Assembly (NCBI GenBank): GCA_030823955.1
Contig: JAVBYO010000015.1
Location: forward strand, 1 to 64,000
DNA from: Gallionellaceae bacterium
GTDB lineage: Bacteria > Pseudomonadota > Gammaproteobacteria > Burkholderiales > Gallionellaceae
DNA: 64,000 bases
Direction: 5' to 3'
The notes under the pieces are model-generated. The model saw only the letters and a list, made by a program, of their open reading frames with translations. It did not search any database and had not been told where the DNA came from. Positions 1 to 9,506 of the stretch are shown in pieces. How positions within the stretch are numbered: position 1 is the stretch's first letter; every line of letters starts with the position of its first letter. Position numbers and translations under genes: made by a program.

Positions 1-71
1 CAGGACAGTGAAACGACTTCGCGCCAATGATAGTGTGCACCTCGCATGTGAAAGTAGGTCATCGTCAGACT
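1..71 (+). rRNA. rrf: 5S ribosomal RNA, 3' part (5' end outside window)
   Basis: The first ~70 bases match the 3' part of proteobacterial 5S rRNA: GTGAAACGACTTCGCGCC, a GATAGTG segment and GAAAGTAGGTCATCG appear in the expected order. The 5' part lies before the window. A strong terminator follows at once, so this is the end of an rRNA operon. The exact 3' end is uncertain by a few bases. Confidence 0.9.
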
Positions 72-76
72 CCTAT

Positions 77-118
77 AAAGCAAAAAGCCCCTCCAGTAAT
101 GGTGGGGCTTTTTGCTTT
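77..118 (+). terminator. Rho-independent terminator of the rRNA operon
   Basis: Perfect 15-bp inverted repeat (AAAGCAAAAAGCCCC at 77-91, complement at 104-118) with a 12-base loop. The T-rich 3' arm can serve as the U-tract on the plus strand. The A-rich 5' arm gives the same on the minus strand, so it may also end the moeB operon that runs toward it. Confidence 0.9.
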
Positions 119-144
119 GGAGGCGAGCAAACTGCTTGGCAGGA

Positions 145-894
145 TCAGCGATGTTTACAGACGATGCAGTTACTGTCGCGTTTGAGTCTGATGGTGCGCA
201 GCTCCATCTGAAGTGCATCCAGTAGTACCAGTTTGTTACAGAGTGTGGTTGGAACATCCAGCAGAAGTTTTAGTGCTTCTGCGGCTTGCATACTGCCGAT
301 GATGCCGACCAGCGGAGCGAACACGCCCATGGTGGAGCAGCGGATATCTTCACTCTCGGTCTCTTCCGGATAGAGGCAGTTGTAGCACGGGCTAGCGGCA
401 AGGCGAAAATCGAATACGCTGATCTGTCCGGAAAAACGGATGGCGGCACCGGAGACCAGTGGTTTGCCGAGCTGCACGCAGGCGTGATTGAGGGCGTAGC
501 GGGTGGTGAAATTATCACTACAGTCGATTACGACATCAGCTTTGGCGACCAAATCATGCAGGTGTTCACCTGCGATGCGTGCGTTGACTGTGATGACTTG
601 CACCCCGGGATTGATGTCATGCAGCGTAGCTTGGGCAGATGCGACTTTGCTGTTGCCGACACTGGAAGTGCGATGCAATATCTGGCGCTGTAGATTGGTC
701 AGGTCGACGCTGTCGTTGTCACACAGGGTGATCGTGCCAACCCCGCTGGCGGCCAGATATAGTGCAACGGGAGAACCCAAACCGCCGGCGCCGATGATGA
801 GTGCATGTGCGTCATTGATCTTCTGTTGACCCTCGATGCCGATTTCGGGCAGCAGGATATGGCGGCTGTAGCGCAGTAGTTGCTGATCGTCCAT
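145..894 (-). CDS. moeB: HesA/MoeB/ThiF family adenylyltransferase (E1-like)
   Basis: E1-like enzyme expected to adenylate the C-terminal glycine of a ubiquitin-like sulfur carrier (MoaD or ThiS) for molybdopterin or thiamine synthesis. The 249 residues carry the nucleotide-binding loop GAGGLG at about 35-40, the following LCDNDSVDLTNLQRQ region, and two zinc CxxC pairs (CYNC near 170 and CIVC at the C-terminus). Length is normal for MoeB/ThiF. The two cannot be told apart from sequence alone and no moa or thi genes are near. It is the last gene of the gpmI-envC-ctpA minus-strand run, 8 bases after the preceding stop. Cytoplasmic. Confidence 0.88.
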   Translation of the reverse strand: MDDQQLLRYSRHILLPEIGIEGQQKINDAHALIIGAGGLGSPVALYLAASGVGTITLCDNDSVDLTNLQRQILHRTSSVGNSKVASAQATLHDINPGVQVITVNARIAGEHLHDLVAKADVVIDCSDNFTTRYALNHACVQLGKPLVSGAAIRFSGQISVFDFRLAASPCYNCLYPEETESEDIRCSTMGVFAPLVGIIGSMQAAEALKLLLDVPTTLCNKLVLLDALQMELRTIRLKRDSNCIVCKHR

Positions 895-902
895 GCGCTA
901 GA

Positions 903-1304
903 TCATTTGTATTCGCGCAGATCCTTGGGGGGGGCAGCATGGTTGCCGTGAGGATGCTGCTCATATACTTGGGCAAACACCTCGGATTCATTCTTCTTGG
1001 TGGGGTGTTCCGGTGTACTCAGATTGTGATACTGGACATCCTCGCAGTAGTGCACCATTTGTTTGACCACTTTGTCGAAGAAGCCTTCTTTGAAATGGAA
1101 TCCTTCCTTGAGTAGCGCGTGCTCCAGACCTTCGTGAGTGTAGTGCTCCAGGCTGTAATGGATGATCAGACTATTCGGCTTGCTGCCCCGTTCCACCTTC
1201 ATGTTCTCCATACCGCTCAGCAACAGATAGGCTTGCTCCACTTGCGAGGAGGGCTCTTCCGAGAAAAAAAGCTCGCGCGTCTTTTGCAGTTCAAATGGGT
1301 TCAT
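903..1304 (-). CDS. hypothetical protein, 133 aa
   Basis: No family recognised. The protein is soluble, rich in His and Glu, with no signal peptide or membrane segment. Residues 20-90 look like a compact alpha/beta domain; the tail is charged and proline-rich. The start has a GGAAAG-type ribosome site, and only 3 bases separate it from the ctpA stop, so it is probably translated with ctpA and moeB. It may be a lineage-specific member of this operon. Function unknown. Confidence 0.6.
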   Translation of the reverse strand: MNPFELQKTRELFFSEEPSSQVEQAYLLLSGMENMKVERGSKPNSLIIHYSLEHYTHEGLEHALLKEGFHFKEGFFDKVVKQMVHYCEDVQYHNLSTPEHPTKKNESEVFAQVYEQHPHGNHAAPPKDLREYK

Positions 1305-1307
1305 GGT

Positions 1308-2711
1308 TCACTTTCCGTGCAGAATATTCATGCCTTTCAATAGATTCAGTGCCTGGTTCAACTGGTAATCGTTCTTGGCACCGAATTCGGTGTTTTCTGA
1401 TTTGCTGCTCTCACCCTCTTTGCCCTTGAGCGGAGTTTTCGGCGCGGCAGGTTTGCTGGTCTCATTGTTTCGGTCGCCCTCTTGGCGATCATTGCTCAGA
1501 TGGCGGTCGAGATCTGCCTCGCGCAGACGGAACGTGTTGTCGAGCGCGGATGTGGATGGATCTTCCACGAGAATATCGGGAACGATACCTTTGGCCTGGA
1601 TAGAGCGCCCGCTCGGTGTGTAATACCGTGCCGTGGTGAGTTTGATGGCGGTGTTGTTGCCCAAGGGAAGAATGGTTTGCACCGAGCCTTTGCCGAAAGA
1701 CTGCGTGCCCATGATGACTGCACGTTTGTGATCCTGCAATGCGCCGGCCACGATCTCGGAGGCGGAGGCGGAGCCGCCATTCACCAGCACTACCATAGGC
1801 AGGTTCTTATAGACGGAGGGCAAATTCTTCAGGTAATCGCTGCTGCCGTTGCCGCGCAGATAGTTCTCCGGGCTTGAAGTCAGGCGCATCTTGGCGTCTT
1901 CGGTGCGTCCTTCGGTATAGACCACCAGAGCATCTTTGGGCAGGAAGGCGGCGGATACCGCTACAGCAGCAGTGAGCAGCCCGCCTGGATCGTTGCGCAG
2001 GTCGAGTACGATTCCTTTCAGATTTCCATCGCCCTGCTTGGATAACGTATCGAGTGCAGTCGCCAGGCTTTCGCCGGTATGTTCCTGGAATTGCGTGATA
2101 CGCACAAAGGCATAGCCCGGTTCGGCCAGTTTTGATTTGACGCTTTGTACTTTGATGACGGCGCGCACGATACTGATGACCAGCGGCTTCGGCTCGCTCT
2201 TGCGCACGATAGTGAGCACGATCTTGCTGCCCGGTTTGCCGCGCATGCGCTTGACCGCATCGTTCAATGCCAGGCCTTTGACCAGTGTGTCGTCCAGCTT
2301 GATGATGAGGTCGCCGCTCTTGACCCCGGCATGAAACGCGGGCGTATCTTCGATCGGGGAGATGACCTTGACCAAGCCGTCTTCCATGCCGACTTCGATA
2401 CCCAAGCCGCCGAACTCGCCCTGGGTGCCGACTTGCAGCTCTTTAAAGCCCTCTGCATCGAGATAAGCGGAATGCGGGTCGAGGCCGCTCAACATGCCGT
2501 TGATCGCTTCGGTGATGAGTTTCTTGTCGGTGACGGGTTCTACGTAATCGCTCTTGATCCTGCCGAAGACCTCGGAAAAGGCACGCAGTTCTTCGATAGG
2601 CAGCGGAGCGAGAGTGTCTTTCTCGGCAATGGCGGAGAAGTGCAGGCTGATGAACACCCCGCTGATCAGGCCGACGGCGATCAATCCGAGCTTTTCGATA
2701 CGACTACGCAT
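1308..2711 (-). CDS. ctpA: S41 family C-terminal processing protease (CtpA/Prc-like)
   Basis: Periplasmic serine protease that cleaves C-terminal tails of envelope proteins. A signal/anchor segment lies at about residues 5-27, a PDZ domain at about 85-165, and the S41 catalytic domain after it. The Ser of GGSASASE near residue 312 and the Lys of FGKG near 339 form the Ser-Lys dyad. A tail rich in Lys, Pro and Ser follows. The start at 2711 is chosen over an upstream in-frame codon at 2738 because GAAAGG sits 8 bases before it. It follows the envC-like gene closely; joint roles in cell-wall hydrolase control are common for this pair. Confidence 0.92.
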   Translation of the reverse strand: MRSRIEKLGLIAVGLISGVFISLHFSAIAEKDTLAPLPIEELRAFSEVFGRIKSDYVEPVTDKKLITEAINGMLSGLDPHSAYLDAEGFKELQVGTQGEFGGLGIEVGMEDGLVKVISPIEDTPAFHAGVKSGDLIIKLDDTLVKGLALNDAVKRMRGKPGSKIVLTIVRKSEPKPLVISIVRAVIKVQSVKSKLAEPGYAFVRITQFQEHTGESLATALDTLSKQGDGNLKGIVLDLRNDPGGLLTAAVAVSAAFLPKDALVVYTEGRTEDAKMRLTSSPENYLRGNGSSDYLKNLPSVYKNLPMVVLVNGGSASASEIVAGALQDHKRAVIMGTQSFGKGSVQTILPLGNNTAIKLTTARYYTPSGRSIQAKGIVPDILVEDPSTSALDNTFRLREADLDRHLSNDRQEGDRNNETSKPAAPKTPLKGKEGESSKSENTEFGAKNDYQLNQALNLLKGMNILHGK

Positions 2712-2739
2712 GTGTGATGCCTTTCGATAGTTATGCACG

Positions 2740-3903
2740 TTAGCGGGAGACCCATTTCATCGGATCGAGCGGCTTCCCCTCGTGGCGCAGTTCAAAGTAT
2801 AAACCGGATTCCTCATTGCCGCCGCTGTTGCCCACCGAGGCGATGCTGTCGCCCCCCCGCAGGGTGTCGCCGACCTGTTTGAACAAGGATTCGTTGTTGC
2901 CGTACAGACTCATGTATCCATTGCCGTGGTCGATGATGAGCAGGTTGCCGAAACCGCGCAGCCAATCGGCGAAAACCACCCGCCCTGCCGCGATCGCTTT
3001 GACCGATTGGCTGGCCGAGGCGCGCAGGAACAAGCCTTTCCAGGATACGGTACTGTCGGGGCGGGCGCTTGCGAAGCGATTGGCGATCTCCCCCTTCACC
3101 GGCAATGCCAGTTTGCCTTTGAGTGTGGCGAACGGTTTGCCATCGAAGGTGCTGTCGGGCAATTTTTCGTTCAAGGGGCCTTTTTTTCTCGTTTGTGACA
3201 ACATCCGCGCGAGTTTTTCCACCAGTTGCGACAAGCGGTTCTCGTCGCGCTGCAAACGCCCCATCTCCTTGCGCTGTTGTTTAAGTTGTTTGGCGATCTT
3301 GTCCAGAGTCTTTTGCCGTGCGCTCTTCTCGCTCTCCAGATGCTGGCGCTGTGTCTGCTCCTCTTTTTGCAAGGCGGCGATCTCCAGGCTTTTTTGCCGA
3401 GCCTCCGTCGTCACACTCTGGAGCTTGAGCAGATTGCCGCGCAAGGTCTTCAGCCATGCGGCACGACTGCGCGCGATGTAGTCGTAATACTGCAATTCGC
3501 GCGCCACCTGATTGGGATCGTGATTGTTGAGCAGCAGTTTGAGATATTCCTGTTTGCCGCCGAGATATTGCTGGTAGAGCAGCTTGCTGAGCAGGGCCTG
3601 CTCGTTGCGCATGTCTTTTTCCAACTGTGTAGATTGCCGCTGTAACTGTTCCAGATCCCGGTTTGCGTTCTTTTGCTGCTGGGACAATTCGCGCAGCCGA
3701 CGGTTGCTGTCGCTGATGATACGTTCGGATGCGCGCAGTGCATCGGCGGCTTCCGATTTTGATTCATTGGTCTTCTCGAAATCCTGTTGCAGCGCGCTGA
3801 TGCGTTTGCGCAGATTCTCCAGCTCTTCCTGTTGCGAGGCGTGGGCAGCGCTGCCCGCGATCAGGCAAATGCCCAGCAGCAGAGAGCGAAGCGCTGCGAT
3901 CAC
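2740..3903 (-). CDS. envC: murein hydrolase activator, EnvC family
   Basis: Periplasmic protein expected to activate N-acetylmuramyl-L-alanine amidases at division. It has a signal peptide (about 1-22), a long coiled coil (about 23-235) and a C-terminal M23/LytM domain (about 285-385). The catalytic motifs are degenerate: active M23 enzymes carry HxH, while here the matching stretch reads GLYFELRH, with Tyr in place of the first His. This fits an activator rather than an enzyme. The start is GTG and overlaps the gpmI stop by 4 bases, so translation is probably coupled. Confidence 0.9.
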   Translation of the reverse strand: MIAALRSLLLGICLIAGSAAHASQQEELENLRKRISALQQDFEKTNESKSEAADALRASERIISDSNRRLRELSQQQKNANRDLEQLQRQSTQLEKDMRNEQALLSKLLYQQYLGGKQEYLKLLLNNHDPNQVARELQYYDYIARSRAAWLKTLRGNLLKLQSVTTEARQKSLEIAALQKEEQTQRQHLESEKSARQKTLDKIAKQLKQQRKEMGRLQRDENRLSQLVEKLARMLSQTRKKGPLNEKLPDSTFDGKPFATLKGKLALPVKGEIANRFASARPDSTVSWKGLFLRASASQSVKAIAAGRVVFADWLRGFGNLLIIDHGNGYMSLYGNNESLFKQVGDTLRGGDSIASVGNSGGNEESGLYFELRHEGKPLDPMKWVSR

Positions 3904-5426
3904 AAGATCTCGATGAGTGAGCGCCCCGTCATCTCTGGCGGCTGGGGCAGCCCCATCATGGCCAGCAGAGTAGGGGCGATGTCCTGCAATGCACCGGTCT
4001 CGGCGATGCGCGCTTTGCGGCCAATGTAGATGAACGGGACGAGATTGAGGGTGTGGGCTGTGTGTGCCTGTTGCGTGGTGCGGTCCAGCATCTGCTCGGC
4101 GTTACCGTGGTCGGCGGTGATGACCACTTCGCCGCCGCTTTCCAGCATGGCTGTCACCACGCGCCCGACACAGGCATCCAGTGTCTCGACCGCTTTCACC
4201 GCCGCAGCTAGATCGCCGGTGTGTCCGACCATATCACCGTTGGCATAGTTGCACAGGATGGCCTGATAGGTCTTGCTGCGGATCGCGGCTTCCAGTTTGG
4301 CGGTCACTTCGAAGGCGCTCATCTCCGGCTGCATATCGTAGGTCGCGACTTTGGGCGAGGGGACCAGAATGCGGTCTTCGCCGGGGTTGGGCTGTTCGAT
4401 GCCGCCGTTCATGAAATAAGTGACGTGGGCATATTTCTCGGTTTCGGCGATGCGCAACTGTTTCAGGCCGAGTTTGCCGAGATATTCACCCAAGCCGTTG
4501 TGGATAGCGGTCGGCGCATAGGCGGTCGGCAAGTGGAATTCCTCACCGTAACTGCTCAGAGTGGTGTAATTGGCCAGCTTGGGGAAACGCGCGCGCGCGA
4601 ACCCGTCGAATTTGTCGTCGGTCAATGCACGGGTGATCTCGCGCGCACGGTCGGCACGGAAGTTCATGAACACCACGCTATCGCCGTCCTGCATCGCGGC
4701 GGCTTCTCCGATCAGGGTCGCTTGTACGAACTCGTCGTTTTCGCCGCGCGCATAGGCCGCATCCAATCCTGCCTGCGCGGTCGCTGCGGAGAACGGCGCT
4801 TTGCCCAGCGTGAGCATGTCGTAGGCGATCTGGACACGTTCCCAGCGGTTGTCCCGATCCATCGCGAAGAAACGGCCGCAGAGGGTGGCGATACGTCCCG
4901 CGCCGAGCGCATCACATTTTTCCTGTAAGCGCTGTAAGGATTCAGCCGCGCTGCGCGGCGGGGTGTCGCGCCCGTCCAAGAAGGCGTGGATAGCGATCTT
5001 TTTCAGGCCGGCCCGTACAGCCAGCTCCAGCATGGCGTGGATATGCAGTTCGTGACTATGCACACCGCCGGGGGAGAGCAGGCCAAGGATATGCAGGGTC
5101 GAGCCTTGGTTCTTGGCGGTTGTCACGGCCGCGACGAGGGCCGGATTGGTATAGAAGCTGCCGTCTTCGATGGCGACATCCACTTTGGTCAGGTCCTGAT
5201 ACACCACGCGTCCGGCGCCGATGTTCAGGTGTCCGACTTCGGAGTTCCCCATCTGGCCGCGCGGCAGTCCCACATGCAGCTCGGAGGCATTGATCAGTGT
5301 GTGCGGATAACTGTTCCACAGCCTGTCCCAATTGGGTTTGCGCGCCTGAGTGACGGCATTATGGTCGGTGTCTTCGCGATAACCGAAGCCGTCTAGGATG
5401 AGGAGCAGTACTGGAGTGATTTTCAT
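3900..5426 (-). CDS. gpmI: 2,3-bisphosphoglycerate-independent phosphoglycerate mutase
   Basis: Glycolytic and gluconeogenic interconversion of 3- and 2-phosphoglycerate, manganese dependent, cytoplasmic. The 508 residues match the family length. The metal-binding LDGFG (Asp12) and the phosphoserine motif [12 protein letters not shown] (Ser62) are present, as is the C-terminal [11 protein letters not shown] metal site. It is the first gene of a minus-strand run with envC and ctpA, a common betaproteobacterial arrangement. The gene upstream (5582) is divergent, so the promoter lies in 5427-5581. Confidence 0.96.
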   Translation of the reverse strand: MKITPVLLLILDGFGYREDTDHNAVTQARKPNWDRLWNSYPHTLINASELHVGLPRGQMGNSEVGHLNIGAGRVVYQDLTKVDVAIEDGSFYTNPALVAAVTTAKNQGSTLHILGLLSPGGVHSHELHIHAMLELAVRAGLKKIAIHAFLDGRDTPPRSAAESLQRLQEKCDALGAGRIATLCGRFFAMDRDNRWERVQIAYDMLTLGKAPFSAATAQAGLDAAYARGENDEFVQATLIGEAAAMQDGDSVVFMNFRADRAREITRALTDDKFDGFARARFPKLANYTTLSSYGEEFHLPTAYAPTAIHNGLGEYLGKLGLKQLRIAETEKYAHVTYFMNGGIEQPNPGEDRILVPSPKVATYDMQPEMSAFEVTAKLEAAIRSKTYQAILCNYANGDMVGHTGDLAAAVKAVETLDACVGRVVTAMLESGGEVVITADHGNAEQMLDRTTQQAHTAHTLNLVPFIYIGRKARIAETGALQDIAPTLLAMMGLPQPPEMTGRSLIEIL

Positions 5427-5470
5427 GGCGGATCAACTTTCACGCTGCACTGACCGGGGCAGCGTATATA

Positions 5471-5492
5471 AATATCAGTGGTTGCTAATTTA
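5471..5492. promoter_or_regulatory. putative ArsR-family operator upstream of the ArsR gene
   Basis: The half-sites TATCAG and CTAATT are separated by 6 bases. With flanks this reads AATATCAG-N6-CTAATTTA. A near-identical arrangement, AATATTAG-N6-CTAATAAA, occurs at 9338-9359. The shared pattern suggests a common operator, probably for the ArsR protein encoded at 5582. No binding data. Confidence 0.45.
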
Positions 5493-5581
5493 GCCCGAAC
5501 TATGCACACTACGGGTCGCGCATTTTAGCCGATTTCGAGGTGTCGTAATGACCTCCATGAATGAAAGTATAGAGAACGAAA

Positions 5582-5887
5582 ATGACAGCCAGATTGATCG
5601 ATAAAGACGAAGATATCCTGCAGGCCTCGATGGCGATCAAAGCGATCGCCCATCCCTTGCGCTTGAAGATATTGTGCGTGCTGGCAGGGGAAGAATTGAG
5701 TGTGCAGGACATCGTTGATAACGTCGGCACGTCGCAAAGCAACATCTCCCAACACCTCGCCATTCTGCGGGACAAAGGCGTGTTGGCCACGCGCAAGGAT
5801 GCCAACCGGGTGTATTACCGTATCGGCGACCCGCGCACGCTCAAGCTGGTCAGTATGATGCGCGACGTGTTTTGTAGTATCGCCTGA
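5582..5887 (+). CDS. ArsR/SmtB-family regulator, BigR/YgaV/SqrR-like
   Basis: Small winged-helix repressor of 101 residues. The recognition helix region TSQSNISQHLAILRDKGV and wing RKDANRVYYRI are typical. It has exactly two cysteines, Cys32 in HPLRLKILC and Cys98 near the C-terminus. This is the spacing used by BigR/YgaV/SqrR-type regulators that sense sulfane sulfur by disulfide or polysulfide formation; the metal-binding CxC motifs of ArsR and SmtB are absent. A DUF2892 gene and a rhodanese gene nearby fit a sulfur link. Sensing chemistry is inferred from the cysteine positions only. Confidence 0.82.
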   Translation: MTARLIDKDEDILQASMAIKAIAHPLRLKILCVLAGEELSVQDIVDNVGTSQSNISQHLAILRDKGVLATRKDANRVYYRIGDPRTLKLVSMMRDVFCSIA

Positions 5888-5894
5888 CCGGCAA

Positions 5895-8800
5895 TCATCG
5901 GCCGCCGGCCGCAGTGTTGTTTTTGAAGGCAGTGATGTAGATGTAGCAGGTGTGCGCATCCTGAGCGAGCTCCCGGAAACTTAAGCGACGTTTCTGCCAC
6001 GGGCCGAAGTCGGGTTCACCGTCCAGTCTGTTCATATCCGGAAAACCCATTCCCCAATCCAGGAACTCGCGGCGTTGCGTGTTGCCTTGTGCCACGATGA
6101 ACGGATCGCGATGGCGCGGGTCTTTTTTGACGCGCTCCATCAGTGCCAAGACCTTGGCGCGTTCACCTTCCAGCATCTGCATGAAATAGCCGTCCTGATA
6201 AAGCAGGCAGCCGGTGATGCCCGAGGGCTGATTGTTGGCTCTGGAAACGCGTAGTAGTTCGGCGATATCCTGCTCCCCTATCGTTTTGCTGGCTTGGCTG
6301 ACATAGAGCAAAAAGAACAGGGAATCATTTTCTCCGGCGGGGGAGTTTTGCTGCTGCCGTTCCATTGTTTCGATAAAGGTCTGCGCATCCAGCGGGCGAT
6401 GGCACAGGTATCCCTGGATAGAGTCACAGCCATATGAACGTAACTCCATCATCTGAGCCTCGTTCTCCACACCCTCCGCCACCAATCGTAGTTTCAGCGA
6501 GCGCGCCAGCCCGATGATGGCGCGAATCACCGTGCGGCTGTCGGCATGTTGCTCGATGCCGTCCACGAACGCTTTGTCTATCTTCAATACACTCACCGGC
6601 ATGCGGGTCAATTGCGCCAAAGAGGAATACCCGGTGCCGAAGTCGTCGACCGCGACGCGCAGGCCGAGGTGCGCCAGTTGGCGCAACACCTGCAGATTGG
6701 TATCCACATCCGCCATCAGTGAAGTCTCGGTGATCTCGATCAGCATCCGGGTTGGATCGGCGCCCGTCTGTTGCAGTATGGCGGCGAACTCCTCCGCCAG
6801 GTCGGCTTCGTTCAATTGCCGTGTAGAAACGTTCACGGAGATATAGGAAGGCGCTCGTTCCCCCCAGCGCTGCCGCCAATCGACTTCGGTCAGGCATGCC
6901 TGGCGAAATACCCACAGGCCGATCGGGATGATACTGCCGGTCAATTCGGCGATCGGGATGAAAACCGCAGGAGAGATGTCGCCGTCGGCAGAGTGCCAGC
7001 GCAGCAAGAGTTCCGCACCGACGATGCGACGATCCTCCGTGGAAACGATGGGTTGATAACGGCAGGAGAATTCATCGCGTTCGATCGCCAGACGCAGGCC
7101 CTGGGTGACCGATAGCCGTTGACGAACCTTTTCTTCCAGACTGTCGCTGAAGAACTGCCAGCCGTCGCGTCCTTTTTCCTTGACTTCATACATCGCCGAG
7201 TCGGCGGAGCGCAGGATGTCATCGGCACTGTGGGTGGTCCCGTGACCGATGGCGATGCCGATGCTGGCAGTGACGAACAGGGATATTCCGCCGTATTCCA
7301 CCGGTTGCCTGAGCGCGACATTGATACGTTCGGCCAAAGCGGAGATCGTTGTGGGTTGTTCGACCTGTTCGCACAGGATGACGAATTCGTCGCCTGCCAG
7401 ACGCGCTACGGTATCTCCCGGCCGGACCAGTTCGATCAGTCGCGAGGAGATCGCTTTCAACAGCGCGTCTCCGGCTTCGTGGCCGTGTGTGTCGTTGACC
7501 AGCTTGAAGCCATCAAGGTCGATGAACAGCAGCGCCACACTCAGTCCCTGTCGTTGCGAACGCTGCAAGGAAGTGATCAGGCGTTCGCGGATGAGTGCCC
7601 GGTTGGGCAATCCGGTCAGGACATCGTGGGTGGCGCGCCACAACATGTCTTCCTCGGCGCGTTTGCGCTCGGTGATGTCGCGCATGGTGACGACCAGCAT
7701 CCATTCATCACCGTTGCGGAACTTGGCGATGGAGGCTTCCAGCGGGAAGAAGCTGCCGTCCTTGCGGTAGCCCGTAACGTTGCCGCGCGAGGCCATGCGC
7801 CGCTCGGTCTCTTCTCCTGCGACGAAATCGTGCACCAGTCCGGCGTGCTGCTGGCGGAAATGCGGCGGCAACAACTGATGCACCGGCATGCCGACCATTT
7901 CCTGCGCGCTATAACCGAATAGTTGGCAGGCGCTCAGGTTCACTTCGGTGATGATGCCTTGCTGGTCAGTCGCGACGATCGCCATGTCGGCCACGGAAAG
8001 GATCTGTTGTGCTGCATCGAGTTTACGCATGGCGGCATTCGCCTCGGCTGCGATACGCGCCACGATCTGTGTGGTTGGTGAAGACTCATGCAGGTTGGTT
8101 CCGCTTGCCTGTACGCGGTAGCGTTCCGGTATCTGCGGCGAGATGCGCCCGAAATATTCGACCATGGCAAAGGTGCCATCGGCATTGCAGCGTGCAAGAT
8201 AGGAATTCACGTTGGCGTGGTGCGTCTGTGCATCCATCACGACCTTGCCCTGCGGGCCTGTGATGTCGAGGTTTTCGAGTGCGTTCACCAGGGCTTCCGC
8301 TTCGGTCGTTCCGGCGAGTTCGGCGGCTTTGGCGAAAGCATTAACACAAAGATAGGTGCCTTCGCCGAAATTGGTCAGGATGCCATTGCCGTCGGGCCAG
8401 ATACCGGTGATGCCAGGGAGTTGTTGCAAACGTTGCAGATAGGCGCGGTTCGCATCGCTGTCCACGGACATGAAATAGGTATTACTGGAGTAGAAGCCCT
8501 CGCGGACTGCGGCAGGCAGGCGGCTGACCATCATCTCGTCATAATGCCCCATCACCACTGCCATGCGATTCTTCAAGCCCATCTCAGTGAAGCGTGTGAG
8601 TAGATTGATCTGATCCGAGCCGGCGAAATAGGGTACGAACACATCGGCTCCCGAGCGCGCCACCTGTTCGAGCAAACCATCGATCTCGTCAGGCCCGGCA
8701 CCGATGGGGAGATATTCTTCCCCGACGATGTCGCCGCCCAATCCGAGCAGTGAGCGTTTTGCCGCGTCGATCGAGCCGCGCGGCCACTCATAGTTGTTAC

Positions 8801-9248
8801 CGGCAAAGAACATCTTCAGGCCGTAGCGTTTGGCCATGAAGGGGATCATCTTGTCGATCTGCTGGTTAGGCAATGCGGCGAAATGGAAGAAATATCTTCC
8901 GGAGATACTTCCTTCGTAGAACGAGAAATTCAGATAGGGGATGCGCTTCGGTTCGGCCACTTGGGTGGCGACAGCGATACGCGAATTGGAGAGCAGATTT
9001 CCGATGATGGCGACGCAGTGATGTTGCTCCACCAAGCGCAGTGCGGCGGGAACCGCAGTGTCCGGCAGGCTGCCGTCATCCTCGATGACGAGTTCGAGCG
9101 GACGTCCCAGAACCCCGCCGCGCGCATTGATCTCGTCACATGCGATACGTGCCGCGTTCGAGATTTCGCTGCCATAGATCTCGACCAGGCCACTCAAGGG
9201 GGGCAGCAGCCCGATACGGATAGGCTCGGAGGTTTTTTTTTTGGTCAT
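5895..9248 (-). CDS. cytoplasmic PBP6-PAS-GGDEF-EAL-BLUF signalling protein
   Basis: Large (1117 aa) c-di-GMP protein with an unusual domain chain. Residues ~10-365 form an ABC-type amide/amino-acid binding fold (Peripla_BP_6, AmiC/UrtA style) without a signal peptide or membrane segment, so it is probably cytoplasmic. PAS follows at ~413-523, GGDEF at ~533-700 (motif AGDEF), EAL at ~716-963 (motif ELL; DDFGTGYSSL, KIDKAF and AEGVE retained) and a C-terminal BLUF domain at ~977-1075. BLUF hallmarks are Tyr in LLYVSQA, Asn/Gln in NNQPSGITG and FMQMLEG, and WGMGF. It should combine a small-molecule signal and blue light to set c-di-GMP. Codons 3-6 contain a run of ten A. Confidence 0.9.
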   Translation of the reverse strand: MTKKKTSEPIRIGLLPPLSGLVEIYGSEISNAARIACDEINARGGVLGRPLELVIEDDGSLPDTAVPAALRLVEQHHCVAIIGNLLSNSRIAVATQVAEPKRIPYLNFSFYEGSISGRYFFHFAALPNQQIDKMIPFMAKRYGLKMFFAGNNYEWPRGSIDAAKRSLLGLGGDIVGEEYLPIGAGPDEIDGLLEQVARSGADVFVPYFAGSDQINLLTRFTEMGLKNRMAVVMGHYDEMMVSRLPAAVREGFYSSNTYFMSVDSDANRAYLQRLQQLPGITGIWPDGNGILTNFGEGTYLCVNAFAKAAELAGTTEAEALVNALENLDITGPQGKVVMDAQTHHANVNSYLARCNADGTFAMVEYFGRISPQIPERYRVQASGTNLHESSPTTQIVARIAAEANAAMRKLDAAQQILSVADMAIVATDQQGIITEVNLSACQLFGYSAQEMVGMPVHQLLPPHFRQQHAGLVHDFVAGEETERRMASRGNVTGYRKDGSFFPLEASIAKFRNGDEWMLVVTMRDITERKRAEEDMLWRATHDVLTGLPNRALIRERLITSLQRSQRQGLSVALLFIDLDGFKLVNDTHGHEAGDALLKAISSRLIELVRPGDTVARLAGDEFVILCEQVEQPTTISALAERINVALRQPVEYGGISLFVTASIGIAIGHGTTHSADDILRSADSAMYEVKEKGRDGWQFFSDSLEEKVRQRLSVTQGLRLAIERDEFSCRYQPIVSTEDRRIVGAELLLRWHSADGDISPAVFIPIAELTGSIIPIGLWVFRQACLTEVDWRQRWGERAPSYISVNVSTRQLNEADLAEEFAAILQQTGADPTRMLIEITETSLMADVDTNLQVLRQLAHLGLRVAVDDFGTGYSSLAQLTRMPVSVLKIDKAFVDGIEQHADSRTVIRAIIGLARSLKLRLVAEGVENEAQMMELRSYGCDSIQGYLCHRPLDAQTFIETMERQQQNSPAGENDSLFFLLYVSQASKTIGEQDIAELLRVSRANNQPSGITGCLLYQDGYFMQMLEGERAKVLALMERVKKDPRHRDPFIVAQGNTQRREFLDWGMGFPDMNRLDGEPDFGPWQKRRLSFRELAQDAHTCYIYITAFKNNTAAGGR

Positions 9249-9337
9249 CGCGCGTGTTCCGTAATACTCCCCAAGCGGGCATTCTATACCGTCGTTGCGA
9301 TATGTGAGTGACGACCGAGAGGGCTTGTTCTACGCTA

Positions 9338-9359
9338 AATATTAGTATATTCTAATAAA
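9338..9359. promoter_or_regulatory. putative ArsR-family operator over a promoter
   Basis: Palindrome TATTAG-N6-CTAATA (9340-9357) matches the arrangement at 5471-5492. It overlaps a possible plus-strand promoter, TTGTTC at 9325-9330 and TATTCT at 9348-9353 with 17-bp spacing. A repressor here could control the DUF2892 gene at 9507 and perhaps the BLUF gene on the other strand. Inferred. Confidence 0.45.
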
Positions 9360-9506
9360 GGTTGGTCGGGGATTGTAAGGTCGGTATCACAGGATGGGCT
9401 GCCGCGCGCGGAAGGCTGTCTGAGTCCCAGTCCCGTTTTCAATTATATCTCGCGGCAGGGCGAGGGAAAATAAAGTAAAATTTTCAACTATCAAGGAGTA
9501 TTAAAC

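Noticed and set aside
1-211. 67-codon plus-strand ORF over the 5S/terminator region
   Set aside because: It overlaps the rRNA and terminator and has no ribosome site or family.
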